DNA of 64,000 nt from Paenibacillus lutimineralis (GCF_003991425.1 NZ_CP034346.1:5819501-5883500), one strand, 5' to 3'; positions 9,893 through 18,653 are shown, counted from the first letter of the stretch. Numbers and translations: made by a program. The notes: generated by a model not told the origin, from the sequence alone.

Positions 9893-10774
9893 ATGTGGGG
9901 GATTATAGCAATTTTAGGACTGATACTGTTTTTGATCTGTATTCCATCATTTGTCTATGCTTTGAAAAGAAAGAAAAAAGGAGGCATTGCGGTTTATGCC
10001 ATCATGGCAGGGATTAGCTACTGCATTTTATTATTCGGTGGGCTTGAGGCGATCAGCGAATATCAAGCCGCGAAGGCCGAAGAAACAAAGATTGCCGCGG
10101 TTGTAGCTGAGGAAGACCCGGGAGGCGCCAGCGCCGATGATATGGTTGTAAAGGTGGCGGAAGAAGCCCAGCCGGCGGATTCGGCTACCGCATCCGACAC
10201 AGCCATACCTGACGAAACGGCTAAACAATCGGCCGAAAAAAAGGCGGACCTGGACGCGAGGACAGATGAAGCTGGAGATAACCCCAACAGGCCGGATGAA
10301 ATCATCAGCGACGAAATTCCGGATGAAGTGGAGCCTGCCGGGAAAGGCCCTTCCTTGCCGGAGCAATTGACCGCTTCCGGTGGAATCGGCGATACGCTCT
10401 CCGTATTGGGAGAAGAGTATGGTTATAATGCGGGGGACGAGAATCATGCTTCTTTTAAAAGAGGGGCGTTAACCGCGGATTTGCACCCGCCCACAAAACG
10501 GGCTTACCAGATCGAATACGGATATGTCGGCGATGTGGGAGGTGCCCTGAACGCCATCAGCGATATGATTCCCGCCGATTCGGTACAATTGGATATGGGG
10601 GTCGGCAAGGACAAGGTGATGATCAGCTATCGTAGTGAAATGTTGTCCCAAGCGATTCAGGAGGGCGACTTTGTGGCGTCGTTCAATGTCACAAAAGTCG
10701 GTAAAGACAAGCTGGCGAGCTACATCAACATAAGTCTTGGAAGTTTTACGCGCACCAAGGAGTCCGTCGAATAA
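9893..10774 (+). CDS. Membrane-anchored protein of unknown function
   Basis: 293 residues, not recognised. Visible parts: two N-terminal hydrophobic segments (about 3-25 and 33-53) separated by a basic Lys/Arg loop, an Ala/Glu/Asp-rich, probably disordered linker (about 58-155), and a folded C-terminal domain (about 160-290) beginning SGGIGDTLSVLGEEYG. The C-terminal domain resembles small extracytoplasmic ligand or stress-sensor domains in composition only; no function is claimed. The ATG at 9893 has no strong ribosome site (the closest is GGAGCG about 13 nt upstream). It stands alone between two terminators. Confidence 0.75.
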   Translation: MWGIIAILGLILFLICIPSFVYALKRKKKGGIAVYAIMAGISYCILLFGGLEAISEYQAAKAEETKIAAVVAEEDPGGASADDMVVKVAEEAQPADSATASDTAIPDETAKQSAEKKADLDARTDEAGDNPNRPDEIISDEIPDEVEPAGKGPSLPEQLTASGGIGDTLSVLGEEYGYNAGDENHASFKRGALTADLHPPTKRAYQIEYGYVGDVGGALNAISDMIPADSVQLDMGVGKDKVMISYRSEMLSQAIQEGDFVASFNVTKVGKDKLASYINISLGSFTRTKESVE

Positions 10775-10784
10775 AGCAAAATGT

Positions 10785-10829
10785 AAAGCCGGTCCGATAT
10801 ATTTCTGATATCGGGCCGGCTTTAATTTT
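10785..10829 (+). terminator. Terminator after 9893 gene
   Basis: Long stem AAAGCCGGTCCGATAT / ATATCGGGCCGGCTTT with a 7-nt loop, then AATTTTG. Confidence 0.85.
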
Positions 10830-11000
10830 GAAGGAAGCCTATAATAATTAATGACATTAATTTATTTGAACTTGAATGTTTACCGTCAAACCAAGCGATT
10901 CCACCGGTTTGTGGAAGGTCTAAATAGGCATTGGCCCAATCCGAACAATTCATTCCTGCATACATTGCATTAGCCCATTTTAGATAAGGAGTGAACTCGA

Positions 11001-11336
11001 ATGACGTTTATGCCTCCATTTGGACCACCATCTGGTCCACCACTGGGTCCACCATTTGGACCTACACCTGGACCGCCTGGAACAGTTGGACCACAGGGAC
11101 CAACTGAACCTCCTCCAGCTTTTGAGCCGACGATGACTGCTTTTGCAGTTGATCCTCGAGCTATTTCCCGCTGCTTGTTTCGATACACTTTTATTTGGCT
11201 TAATAATGGGAATCGCTTCTGGTTCTATCCAACTTTTGTCGGAAATGTATCGGTTGCAGGTTTTAGGTGGACCGGTAGGTTTTGGTTAATGTCCGGAATT
11301 AGTTTAAGAGAAATTAGTTCATTTTCATGTTTTTAG
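11001..11336 (+). CDS. Small Gly/Pro-rich protein with aromatic C-terminal domain
   Basis: 111 residues. The first 30 are irregular GPP/GP repeats; the last 60 form a compact aromatic/hydrophobic domain (RCLFRYTFIWLNNG, FWFYPTFVG, GFRWTGRFW) ending in SFSCF. AAGGAG lies 11 nt before the ATG, which supports it as real. Similar short G/P-rich proteins with this C-terminus are widespread in Bacillus and Paenibacillus, sometimes mislabelled as transporters; their role is unknown. It overlaps the 3' end of the convergent kinase gene by 23 bases. The repeats are too short and irregular to call collagen. Confidence 0.7.
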   Translation: MTFMPPFGPPSGPPLGPPFGPTPGPPGTVGPQGPTEPPPAFEPTMTAFAVDPRAISRCLFRYTFIWLNNGNRFWFYPTFVGNVSVAGFRWTGRFWLMSGISLREISSFSCF

Positions 11337-12234
11337 CTATCATCATCGCTCCCCAGGCCGCATCGTGCTTAGGCAAGATACAGGATAACCCCGGGTAACT
11401 TTCGGCTATCCTTCCCCTCAAGGCTGACTGAATAAAGCTATTATGCAGCAGCACACTTCCGGCTAGCGCCAGATTACCCGACTGCAAACCAAGGCGCTCA
11501 GCGACGGGAGCGAGCAATTCAAATAACGCCTCGGCACTTTGCCGAGCTATATTCAAAGCCGCCATATCACCGACAGAGCAAGCCTCGGACAGAATCGGAG
11601 CCAGCGCTGCAATATCCTTCTTCGTCCGCTGAGGGTCATAGACAAAGCCTATGACCTCATTGAGCGAACCATTAGGCAGCTGCAGCGTCTCATAAATCCG
11701 TTCACTGACTACTGTCGGAGGAATCCTCCCATCGCTGGCCTGAACGAGTGCCTCAAGCAGTTGCCTGCCGATACTATAGCCGCTCCCTTCATCGTCAATT
11801 AGATGGCCGAAACCGCCGGTGCGATGGGTGCAGCCCTGCTCATTCCGTCCGTAGCAAATCGAGCCTGTTCCAGCGATGAGAATGATACCGTGTGGCTGGC
11901 TAAGTGCGCCATAGAGCGCCGTTTCATGATCGCCGGCTAGTGTCAGGCCGCCACGATATCCAGCCTTGCGAATCGCCACAGTTAACCGCTCTGTTACTCC
12001 CGTAGCACTGATCCCAGCAGCGCCGAGACAGATATGCGCACAATGCTCCAGACTACCGCAGACCATTCCAATCCTCGTAACGATCTCCTCGATATTTCGC
12101 TCTACAACTCTCTCATCCTGTCCATTATAGTTGATCGGACCCGACGTGAAGGTCTCAACCATCCGACCGCTCTCATCAGCAATAGCAACCTTTGTCTTCG
12201 TACCTCCACCATCTAGGCCTGCGGCAAATCTCAT
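11314..12234 (-). CDS. BadF/BadG-family sugar kinase (GlcNAc/MurNAc kinase candidate)
   Basis: 306 residues, ASKHA fold: phosphate-1 motif LDGGGTKTKVAI (about 7-18), phosphate-2 motif ILIAGTGSICYG (about 117-128), GGFGHLIDDEGSGYSIG (about 137-153) and the C-terminal adenosine region. The family includes N-acetylglucosamine kinase and the MurNAc/GlcNAc kinase MurK. As last gene of the operon with murQ, anmK and a NamZ-type muramidase, the inference is that it 6-phosphorylates the amino sugars freed in the cytosol, making MurNAc-6P for MurQ and/or GlcNAc-6P. Substrate choice cannot be read from the sequence. Confidence 0.85.
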   Translation of the reverse strand: MRFAAGLDGGGTKTKVAIADESGRMVETFTSGPINYNGQDERVVERNIEEIVTRIGMVCGSLEHCAHICLGAAGISATGVTERLTVAIRKAGYRGGLTLAGDHETALYGALSQPHGIILIAGTGSICYGRNEQGCTHRTGGFGHLIDDEGSGYSIGRQLLEALVQASDGRIPPTVVSERIYETLQLPNGSLNEVIGFVYDPQRTKKDIAALAPILSEACSVGDMAALNIARQSAEALFELLAPVAERLGLQSGNLALAGSVLLHNSFIQSALRGRIAESYPGLSCILPKHDAAWGAMMIAKNMKMN

Positions 12235-12264
12235 GATGAATCACGCCTTTCTCTTTTTACAGGT

Positions 12265-12362
12265 AACTCAAAAAGTCCACTTTTGATAAGAAAACCTGAT
12301 ACGCTGCACTCCTCATGCCCCAGCTTCATCCAGCTGAAGCGTTTTGAAAAGATGCACATCAC
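12265..12362 (+). repeat. Interspersed GTTCAAAAAGT element, diverged copy
   Basis: Starts AACTCAAAAAGTCCACTTTTGATAAG, sharing TTGATAAGAAAACC with the copy at 21165. Its right part (about 12320-12360) matches, inverted, the block at 42818-42850 (GATGTGC and AAAACGCTTCAG common to both). It lies between kinase and namZ-like genes. Confidence 0.6.
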
Positions 12363-12377
12363 TAGACTGTCGAACTC

Positions 12378-12560
12378 TAACGAAACTGGATATCGCTATT
12401 TAGGCCAAAAATGGTGGTTAATTATTTTAACGAAACTGGGTATCGCTATTGAAGCAAATGAGTGGTCAAAAGTCTGGATTTGTCCCGAATAACGATATGG
12501 TGTTTCGTTAGGTTTTATTTACCGTTGTTTTTGAAGAAATAACGATCTGTAGTTTCGTTA
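12378..12560. repeat. Four 23-bp repeats in ++-- order
   Basis: Copies at 12378-12400 and 12428-12450 (forward) and 12488-12510 and 12538-12560 (inverted) share TAACGAAAC and TATCG-TATT. Centre-to-centre spacing is 50, 60 and 50 bases, so the block is nearly symmetric and could fold into a large hairpin. No gene is seen here. Confidence 0.8.
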
Positions 12561-12598
12561 GACATTAATTTGCCTAAAATTTCACTCCATGCACGAAC

Positions 12599-13738
12599 TC
12601 ATGAATAAAGATGATACTTTTGTTTTTCCCTGGCGAAATCCCGGCTCTCCTCGCGAAACTTCTCCAGCATTTCAGTGAGCCCAGCCTCTTCCCAGTAGAG
12701 CTTGTCACCGCATAGTAGATCAATGAATGGACGCGAGCCCTCCTTAACCGGAGGCAAGTAAGAGAACTCTTCATAGTTCCGCTTCATGGTGTACATCAAC
12801 GTCACGCCCGTCTCAACCGATCGGTATGAAAGTGTATCAGTCACATAAATCTGTATCCCTGCGCAGAGCTCATCTTGGAACTTCGAAGTGGTTGGCTTGA
12901 AGTATACGGGTCGAAAACGCACTCCTGGCAAACCTCTACTATTCATTTCATCAGCCAGGCGCTCAGCGTCGATAAATGGCGCTCCAATGATCTCGAACGG
13001 GAACGTTGTCCCTCGTCCTTCTGACAGATTCGTACCCTCAAACAAGCAAGTGCCGGCGTATACGAGAGCTGTCTCAAAGCGTGGAATCCCCAATGAGGGA
13101 TGAACCCAAATCTGTCCTGTCTGCGGGAAGAGCATGTTCCGTTCCCATCCCTCGCAAGGGATCACATGGAGCTTCGCCTTCCAGCCCTTCTGTTCATTGG
13201 CCATATTTGCTATCTCTCCCACAGTCAGACCATACCGGACAGAAAGCGGATAATTTCCAATAAAGGATTCATAACCAGGCTTGAGTACATTTCCCTCCAC
13301 CGTCAGTCCGTCAAGCGGGTTCACGCGGTCCAACACAACGAACTCCTTATCTGCCTTGGCACAATCCTCCAGAGCATACAACATCGTATAAATAAACGTA
13401 TAATAACGCACGCCCACATCTTGAATATCGTAAACAACCATATCCACCTGATCGAGCATATCCGCAGTCATCCGTTTGGAATCCTTGCGATATAAACTGT
13501 ATACCGGAACGCCGGTCAACGGATCAGTATACGTCTCTACCATGGCCCCTGCTGCCTGATCTCCACGCACGCCATGCTCCGGCGAGAATAGAGCAGTGAG
13601 ATTGAAATTGTCATGCAAAATTTGAATCGTAGATACGAATTCTGAAGTGATACCGGTCGGCGTCGTGATTAAGCCAATCCGTTTACCCTGAAACAGATGG
13701 GAGTACCTCAATATGCGGTCGATTCCGTTCTTAACCAT
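12599..13738 (-). CDS. namZ: NamZ-type exo-beta-N-acetylmuramidase (DUF1343), no signal peptide
   Basis: 379 residues covering the whole DUF1343 family, with the conserved FSPEHGVRGD (about 52-61), YDIQDVGVRYYTFIYT (about 99-114) and DRVNPLDG (about 137-144) blocks. The Bacillus enzyme NamZ (YbbC) releases terminal MurNAc from wall fragments and is secreted. Here the N-terminus (MVKNGIDRIL) is polar with no signal peptide, so the enzyme should be cytosolic and act on disaccharides brought in by the ABC transporter encoded upstream. GGAG lies 5 nt before the ATG. Confidence 0.85.
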   Translation of the reverse strand: MVKNGIDRILRYSHLFQGKRIGLITTPTGITSEFVSTIQILHDNFNLTALFSPEHGVRGDQAAGAMVETYTDPLTGVPVYSLYRKDSKRMTADMLDQVDMVVYDIQDVGVRYYTFIYTMLYALEDCAKADKEFVVLDRVNPLDGLTVEGNVLKPGYESFIGNYPLSVRYGLTVGEIANMANEQKGWKAKLHVIPCEGWERNMLFPQTGQIWVHPSLGIPRFETALVYAGTCLFEGTNLSEGRGTTFPFEIIGAPFIDAERLADEMNSRGLPGVRFRPVYFKPTTSKFQDELCAGIQIYVTDTLSYRSVETGVTLMYTMKRNYEEFSYLPPVKEGSRPFIDLLCGDKLYWEEAGLTEMLEKFREESRDFAREKQKYHLYS

Positions 13739-13755
13739 AGCCTCCGCTCCTTATA

Positions 13756-13796
13756 GAGGTTGTTCAAAAAGTCCGCTTTTGAACACGCACTTATAG
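13756..13796. repeat. Interspersed GTTCAAAAAGT element, 41-bp fused-ends copy
   Basis: GAGGTTGTTCAAAAAGTCCGC joined directly to TTTTGAACACGCACTTATAG: left and right ends of the full element without the centre. Its right end supplies the stop codon of the PIG-L gene at 13791-13793. Confidence 0.85.
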
Positions 13797-14495
13797 TTCT
13801 GACTTGATGATGCGCAAAGACTCCTCCGGGATCGTGAATGTCTCTGCATAGGTCTTACGCGCCTCTATACCACGAACCCGGGCCAGATGCTTGTAATACT
13901 CCAAATAAGGGAAAGACTTGCTGCCCGTCACGAACCAATGCTGGGACACCGCCTTAACCCATAGATCATAGGCATCCTGATCGAAATCGATATAAACATA
14001 CGGTGTATAGCCGACAGCATCCTCCCAATTTTCCGCATAGTACAGTCGTGAGGCAAAATGGGCAGGCTCATGCCGCTGCATGGAAGCGAGCCCTGCGAAG
14101 AAGCGGGCATCGTTAACAATCAAATGTGTCGTTCTGTGATCCTTATGCATGCTGTTCTTGAAATGAGTGATGATAATGTCCGGTTTAACAAGACGAATCA
14201 CATCGCAGACACGATAGCGCATGTCCTCACTGTCGCTCAGCTCTCCATCTGGGATGTCGAATACGATCGACTCCCCGCCCAGCATATCTGCGAAGACTTT
14301 CGCTTCCCGAACCTTTTGCCCCCGGTATTCTCCCATGTCCTGCCCAGCCGGGACACCACGCTCCCCTGCCGTAAGTGCCAGGGTAACGATACGATCCCCC
14401 TTTAATGAATGGCTGGCAAGCACGCCTCCCGCCGTAAGCTCCATATCTCCAACATGACCGCCGATCGCCAGAATCGTTAGTGTCTTCCTGCTCAT
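13791..14495 (-). CDS. PIG-L family deacetylase-like protein with altered HPDD motif
   Basis: 234 residues of the PIG-L/LmbE fold (GlcNAc-PI, BshB and MshB deacetylases). The usual zinc/catalytic motif HPDD is here HVGD (residues 14-17): the two zinc ligands His14 and Asp17 remain but the general-base Asp is Gly16. The later His cluster MHKDHRTTH (116-124) is present. It sits 2 bases after the GNAT gene stop, so the two are coupled. In context it may deacylate an amino sugar or wall fragment, but the missing base makes a changed or lost activity possible. GNAT-deacetylase pairs suggest an N-acyl exchange step; that is inference. Confidence 0.8.
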   Translation of the reverse strand: MSRKTLTILAIGGHVGDMELTAGGVLASHSLKGDRIVTLALTAGERGVPAGQDMGEYRGQKVREAKVFADMLGGESIVFDIPDGELSDSEDMRYRVCDVIRLVKPDIIITHFKNSMHKDHRTTHLIVNDARFFAGLASMQRHEPAHFASRLYYAENWEDAVGYTPYVYIDFDQDAYDLWVKAVSQHWFVTGSKSFPYLEYYKHLARVRGIEARKTYAETFTIPEESLRIIKSEL

Positions 14496-14497
14496 TT

Positions 14498-15466
14498 TCA
14501 GAACTCCCTTCTCATAATTACGAACCGTTTGACTGTCTGAAAACCCGCTTTTTCATAAATGCGTTTAGCCGGATTATTGATTCCAGTAAATAGAGACATA
14601 TAGTCGGCCCCGATCTGCTGAAAAGCCTCGCACATTTTAAAGAACAGAATGCTGCCTAGACCGTGCCCCTCATGCTGGGGGTCCACGCCAATGCCGATGA
14701 AGAAGGCCCGTCCGCCGGGCTCGCGAATGATCGGTCCGGCGAATCCCTCCGTATTTCCTTGATAGGCCGCTATCATGACCGGAATTCCCTGCGCCGCATA
14801 GCGTGGAATCTGTTCGCGCCATAACGGATTGTCCAGCCCATCCAGCATCTCCTCTAATCCCCCATGCTTCGAGAGATCTAGCAGCTCGACCCGATATCCA
14901 TCCCCTTCGGCCTTGCTTTCCTTGGCCCGGATTTCCTCCGGAATCCTAAACTCGGCAAGCGGCATATACATCCCGCACTCCTGCGCCCGCTCCACATACC
15001 CGTAGTTCAGCAGAAAGCCATGTAGCGTGCTTCCCTCCGGCACTCCAGGAGTATTGTTATGTTCATGACCAACGGTTCCCGGAATGATCCAGGGCAGCAT
15101 CATCGGATTAAAAAACAGGCAATCCGCCTGCTTCTTACCAAGCTGTTGAAAGCGGCTCTCCAAGGCTTCGACCATAAATCTGTAAGATGCATCGTTTTGA
15201 ACAGCTCCATCTAACACGATACAGGTAATATAGCCTGCCACCTTACCTAAGGGCAGATCATCCCCCGTACAACCGCAGGCAAAGCCCTGCACATGCCCTT
15301 CCTCATGAAACATGACAAAGGTGGCTTCCCGGTCAAAATAAGGGTTTGATAAAAATAGATCTACGAAACTGGCTTCGGTTAATCTTCTATATCCATCCCG
15401 CACCGCTTCCCTGTTCCATAACTCAACGGTCTCAGCTATGAATCGATCATCCCATGTTGTGATCAT
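14498..15466 (-). CDS. GNAT acetyltransferase, probable tandem-domain
   Basis: 322 residues. The second half (about 185-322) is a canonical GNAT domain: IGIGVDPQHEGHGLGSILF is the acetyl-CoA loop, followed by YMSLFTGINNPAKRIYEKAGF. The first half (about 1-165) looks like a degenerate GNAT copy. The acceptor is unknown. As a member of the amino-sugar operon it may acetylate a glucosamine or muramic acid derivative, possibly in concert with the adjacent PIG-L protein. The 93-base gap to anmK contains two imperfect 25-bp direct repeats (about 15494-15518 and 15522-15547). Confidence 0.8.
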   Translation of the reverse strand: MITTWDDRFIAETVELWNREAVRDGYRRLTEASFVDLFLSNPYFDREATFVMFHEEGHVQGFACGCTGDDLPLGKVAGYITCIVLDGAVQNDASYRFMVEALESRFQQLGKKQADCLFFNPMMLPWIIPGTVGHEHNNTPGVPEGSTLHGFLLNYGYVERAQECGMYMPLAEFRIPEEIRAKESKAEGDGYRVELLDLSKHGGLEEMLDGLDNPLWREQIPRYAAQGIPVMIAAYQGNTEGFAGPIIREPGGRAFFIGIGVDPQHEGHGLGSILFFKMCEAFQQIGADYMSLFTGINNPAKRIYEKAGFQTVKRFVIMRREF

Positions 15467-15559
15467 GTTCTGATGCCCTCCGCTTCCATTGAACTTAATA
15501 CTCCATCATAAGTTTATGTTTGGACTTATACCCCATCATACTTTACGTTCAAACTACCT

Positions 15560-16813
15560 CTAAAATGGATAACTGATCTTGCCCATTATGACTGGTCTGC
15601 TTGCTCCAGTTGCCGCCGGCAAATTGTTCGGTCGCCTGACCAGGGTGTAATCCGCCAGCAGCGCGAAGGCTACCGCCTCCTTGGCATCGCTGCTTAGTCC
15701 GAGCTGCTCCTGAGTAAGCACCTGAACCCCAAGCGGCTCCAGATCCGCCTGCAAATAACGGAGCAATACCGGATTGTAGCTGCCTCCGCCGCCAACAATC
15801 AGCATGTCGGCCGGATAGCGCTCCTGGACGTACTTCCGGTACGCCTCACTAATCGAACGTGCTGTTAACATCGTCACCGTGGCAACCAGATCCTCATCTG
15901 AGAGGTTATACTCCTGCTGATGGGCTAGCAATCTAGCAATATAGGCTGAGCCGAACAACTCTCTTCCGGTAGATTTAGGCGAGCTTTGGCTGTAGTAAGG
16001 CTCCTGCATCAACAGGTCAAGCAGCCGTTCATTCGGATGGCCTTGTGAGGCTATAGCTCCTCCTGCATCCATCTTGCTCTTCCCACCGCTCATATGCGTG
16101 ACCAGGCCATCGATGAGCATATTGCCCGGCCCCGTATCGAAAGCAAATACGTCCTCTGGCGGGCTGCCCGCCGGAAGCACCGTCATATTGCCGATCCCCC
16201 CGATATTTTGCAGCAGCAGCGTCCTTTTCTCTTCCCCGTACAGCAAATGCTCCGTGAATGGTACGAGCGGGGCCCCTTGGCCACCTACGGCCATATCAGC
16301 CGGGCGAAAATCAGATACGCAAGTGATCCCCGTTCTGGCCGCGATTATCGAGCCCTCACCAATTTGCGCCGTATAACGAAGTGCGTATCCCCCAATAATC
16401 TCATCTGTCGGATGATGATACAGTGTCTGACCATGCGAGCCGATGTGGGATATATCCCCCGGCGCCAAACCAGATTTAGCAATGACAGATAGAGCCGCTT
16501 CCGCAAACAATTCGCCAAGCCAAACATTAAGGCGACCTACCCGATCCAACGTGGCCTTCTTGACGTCGAACAGAGTAAATATTTCGTCTCGAACCTGAGT
16601 GGAGAAGGGGGTATTTTCAAAACCTAGAAGCTGGACCTCCGGTCTCGTCCCCACAGCACCTGTAATCCTAACGACCGCCGCGTCGATGCCATCGACCGAG
16701 GTACCTGACATAAGTCCAACCGCATAACGTGTTACCAGGTTTGTCGACTGGGCCTCACCCATCTGTCCCGCAGCAAATTCCGTCATCCGCCCTGAGGCTT
16801 GTGACCCGTCCAT
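15560..16813 (-). CDS. anmK: Anhydro-N-acetylmuramic acid kinase AnmK
   Basis: 417 residues, including an N-terminal extension of about 25 residues before the family's GLMSGTSVDGIDA (about 33-45). Further motifs: SHGQTLYHHP, DFRPADMAVGGQGAPLVPF and FDTGPGNMLID. AnmK hydrates and phosphorylates 1,6-anhydroMurNAc to MurNAc-6P, the substrate of MurQ. The start codon overlaps the permease stop (TAATG), so translation is coupled. Anhydro-sugars come from lytic transglycosylases, so the operon appears to handle both hydrolysed and anhydro wall fragments. Confidence 0.93.
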   Translation of the reverse strand: MDGSQASGRMTEFAAGQMGEAQSTNLVTRYAVGLMSGTSVDGIDAAVVRITGAVGTRPEVQLLGFENTPFSTQVRDEIFTLFDVKKATLDRVGRLNVWLGELFAEAALSVIAKSGLAPGDISHIGSHGQTLYHHPTDEIIGGYALRYTAQIGEGSIIAARTGITCVSDFRPADMAVGGQGAPLVPFTEHLLYGEEKRTLLLQNIGGIGNMTVLPAGSPPEDVFAFDTGPGNMLIDGLVTHMSGGKSKMDAGGAIASQGHPNERLLDLLMQEPYYSQSSPKSTGRELFGSAYIARLLAHQQEYNLSDEDLVATVTMLTARSISEAYRKYVQERYPADMLIVGGGGSYNPVLLRYLQADLEPLGVQVLTQEQLGLSSDAKEAVAFALLADYTLVRRPNNLPAATGASRPVIMGKISYPF

Positions 16814-17673
16814 TAACCCTTCACCGCTCCCACGGTTACACCCTCAAGGAAGTACTTCTGCAGGCTGAAGAACAGGATGAACATCGGCAACGCCGAGATC
16901 GTTGCCCCGGCCATCATCGGCGCGAAATACGTCGTATTGGCAAAACGGAAGTTCTTGAGCCCCACCTGGATCGTCTGCATATCCATCGTATTCGTGACCA
17001 GAAACGGCCAGAAGAAGGTATTCCAGCTATCCATGAAAGTAAGAATGGCCGTAACCGCCATGACTGTCTTCGACAGCGGCACGATCACCTTCAAGAAAAT
17101 TTGAAACTGATTACAGCCCTCCACCTTGGCACACTCGATAATCTCGTTAGGAATAGAGGACATAAATTGTTTGGTTAAAAATATGCTGTAGACGGTGACC
17201 AGTCCAGGCATGATCAGAGCTCTGTAAGTATTCTCGATCTCAAATATATTCACGATCAGAATATAAAGCGGTACCTGGGTCACTTGATATGGAATCATCA
17301 TGGCGCAGAGCAGAATTGAGAACAGGACGGCCCGGCCTTTGAAACGGATTTTCGAGAAGGCATAGCCTGCCATCGTGGCGAAAATCACGTTAGATACCGT
17401 AACACTTCCTGCCACAATCAATGAGTTCAGCAGCCAACGATAGGAATGTTCACTGTAATCAAAAAAGAATTTATAGGATTCAAGAGATACTTTGGCAGGC
17501 CATAGAGAATAGTCCATAGCCCCCGCCTCAACGGGATCCCCGAATGAAGAGATAATCATGAAATAAATTGGAAATAACGTTGCAAGAGCAAACAGTAAGA
17601 GAAGAATCATGATGGATGTATTCCTGGTGTATTTAACCGTTTGCTTGCCGGTATGTTTCTTGTACAGAGCCAT
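16813..17673 (-). CDS. Carbohydrate ABC transporter permease (MalG/CUT1 type)
   Basis: 286 residues with six hydrophobic segments and the cytoplasmic EAA loop (VEGCNQFQIFLKVIVPLS, about 185-205) that docks on the ATPase. No ATP-binding gene is present in the operon; CUT1 sugar systems in Bacillota often share a general ATPase such as MsmX/MsmK encoded elsewhere. The substrate is inferred from the operon to be a MurNAc/GlcNAc-containing saccharide. Confidence 0.92.
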   Translation of the reverse strand: MALYKKHTGKQTVKYTRNTSIMILLLLFALATLFPIYFMIISSFGDPVEAGAMDYSLWPAKVSLESYKFFFDYSEHSYRWLLNSLIVAGSVTVSNVIFATMAGYAFSKIRFKGRAVLFSILLCAMMIPYQVTQVPLYILIVNIFEIENTYRALIMPGLVTVYSIFLTKQFMSSIPNEIIECAKVEGCNQFQIFLKVIVPLSKTVMAVTAILTFMDSWNTFFWPFLVTNTMDMQTIQVGLKNFRFANTTYFAPMMAGATISALPMFILFFSLQKYFLEGVTVGAVKG

Positions 17674-17692
17674 GTGTCATTCTCCTCCCCTA

Positions 17693-18613
17693 TTAGTACT
17701 CGATATTTTTACCGAAGAATTTGAATTGAATGAAGGAAATACTGGCAATAATCGCAGCCAGAATCAGTGATTGCGCAGCCGCCTTGCCGAACTCGAAGTA
17801 TTTAAACGCATTGTTGAAAATAAGCAAACCAACCATCGTTGTCGCATTGTCCGGTCCGCCCCCTGTCATCAGGTAAGCATTCTGGAACACCTGGAAGGAA
17901 CCAATAACACCGGTAACGAGCAAGAATAAGGTTGTCGGTTTCAGAAAAGGAATCACGATATACCAGAGCTTCTTGAGGAAATTCGCTCCGTCCAGATCGG
18001 CGGCCTCATAGTAACTCACGTCAATCCCGAGAAGAGCGGCCAAATAGATGATAATACTGGTGCCGTGACTCGATAGCCAGGCCATCAATACGAGCGAGAA
18101 CATCGCCGTGGAGCTGGACCCCAGCCAGTTCAGGTTAGAGATACCAAAAAGGCCCAGTAGCTTGTTCAAAATACCGCTTGGCATCGGATCAAAGATCCAC
18201 AGCCAGACGACAGACAAAGCTACCCCCGAAGCAACCGCCGGCAAATAGTAGATTGCTTTGAAAGCAGTCTGCGTCCGTTTCTTCAAAGGAAGAATTAGAA
18301 TCGCTACTGCAAAGGACAAGAACAAGGTGACGGGGACTGTGAGTACGGTATATACAATCGTGTTTTTAATAGACTTCCAGAACAGGGAATCCGAAAATGT
18401 ATTGATATAGTTCTCAAATCCTATGAACACGGAGCCCAGCGGGCGGTATTCCTGGAAGCTGATGATGAAAGCACTGACTACGGGATAAGCCGTAAACATC
18501 GCATAGACAACAAGTGCCACGGCAATAAAGGCATAACCCCAAGCATTGTCGCCTCTCCATTTTCGTTTTTTGGCCACTTTTGCTGTTGTCGGTACTTTTG
18601 CTAATTGGCTCAT
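17693..18613 (-). CDS. Carbohydrate ABC transporter permease (MalF/UgpA/CUT1 type)
   Basis: 306 residues from the ATG at 18613, which has AAAAGGAG at 9-nt spacing; an in-frame ATG at 18664 lies upstream inside the stem-loop region and is rejected. Six hydrophobic segments, with the EAA loop at YYEAADLDGANFLKKLWYIV (about 205-225). Partner of the MalG-type permease encoded 19 bases downstream. Confidence 0.92.
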   Translation of the reverse strand: MSQLAKVPTTAKVAKKRKWRGDNAWGYAFIAVALVVYAMFTAYPVVSAFIISFQEYRPLGSVFIGFENYINTFSDSLFWKSIKNTIVYTVLTVPVTLFLSFAVAILILPLKKRTQTAFKAIYYLPAVASGVALSVVWLWIFDPMPSGILNKLLGLFGISNLNWLGSSSTAMFSLVLMAWLSSHGTSIIIYLAALLGIDVSYYEAADLDGANFLKKLWYIVIPFLKPTTLFLLVTGVIGSFQVFQNAYLMTGGGPDNATTMVGLLIFNNAFKYFEFGKAAAQSLILAAIIASISFIQFKFFGKNIEY

Positions 18614-18653
18614 ATCTCTTAGCTCCTTTTCCAACCGTTTTGCCAAAATGACC

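Noticed and set aside
10970..11188. 72-codon Gly/Pro-rich frame on the minus strand
   Set aside because: The mirror image of the GPP-repeat gene at 11001, which has the better ribosome site and a conserved-looking C-terminus.
12378..12560. Possible CRISPR-like array
   Set aside because: Only four repeats, two in each orientation, with imperfect units and no cas genes nearby.
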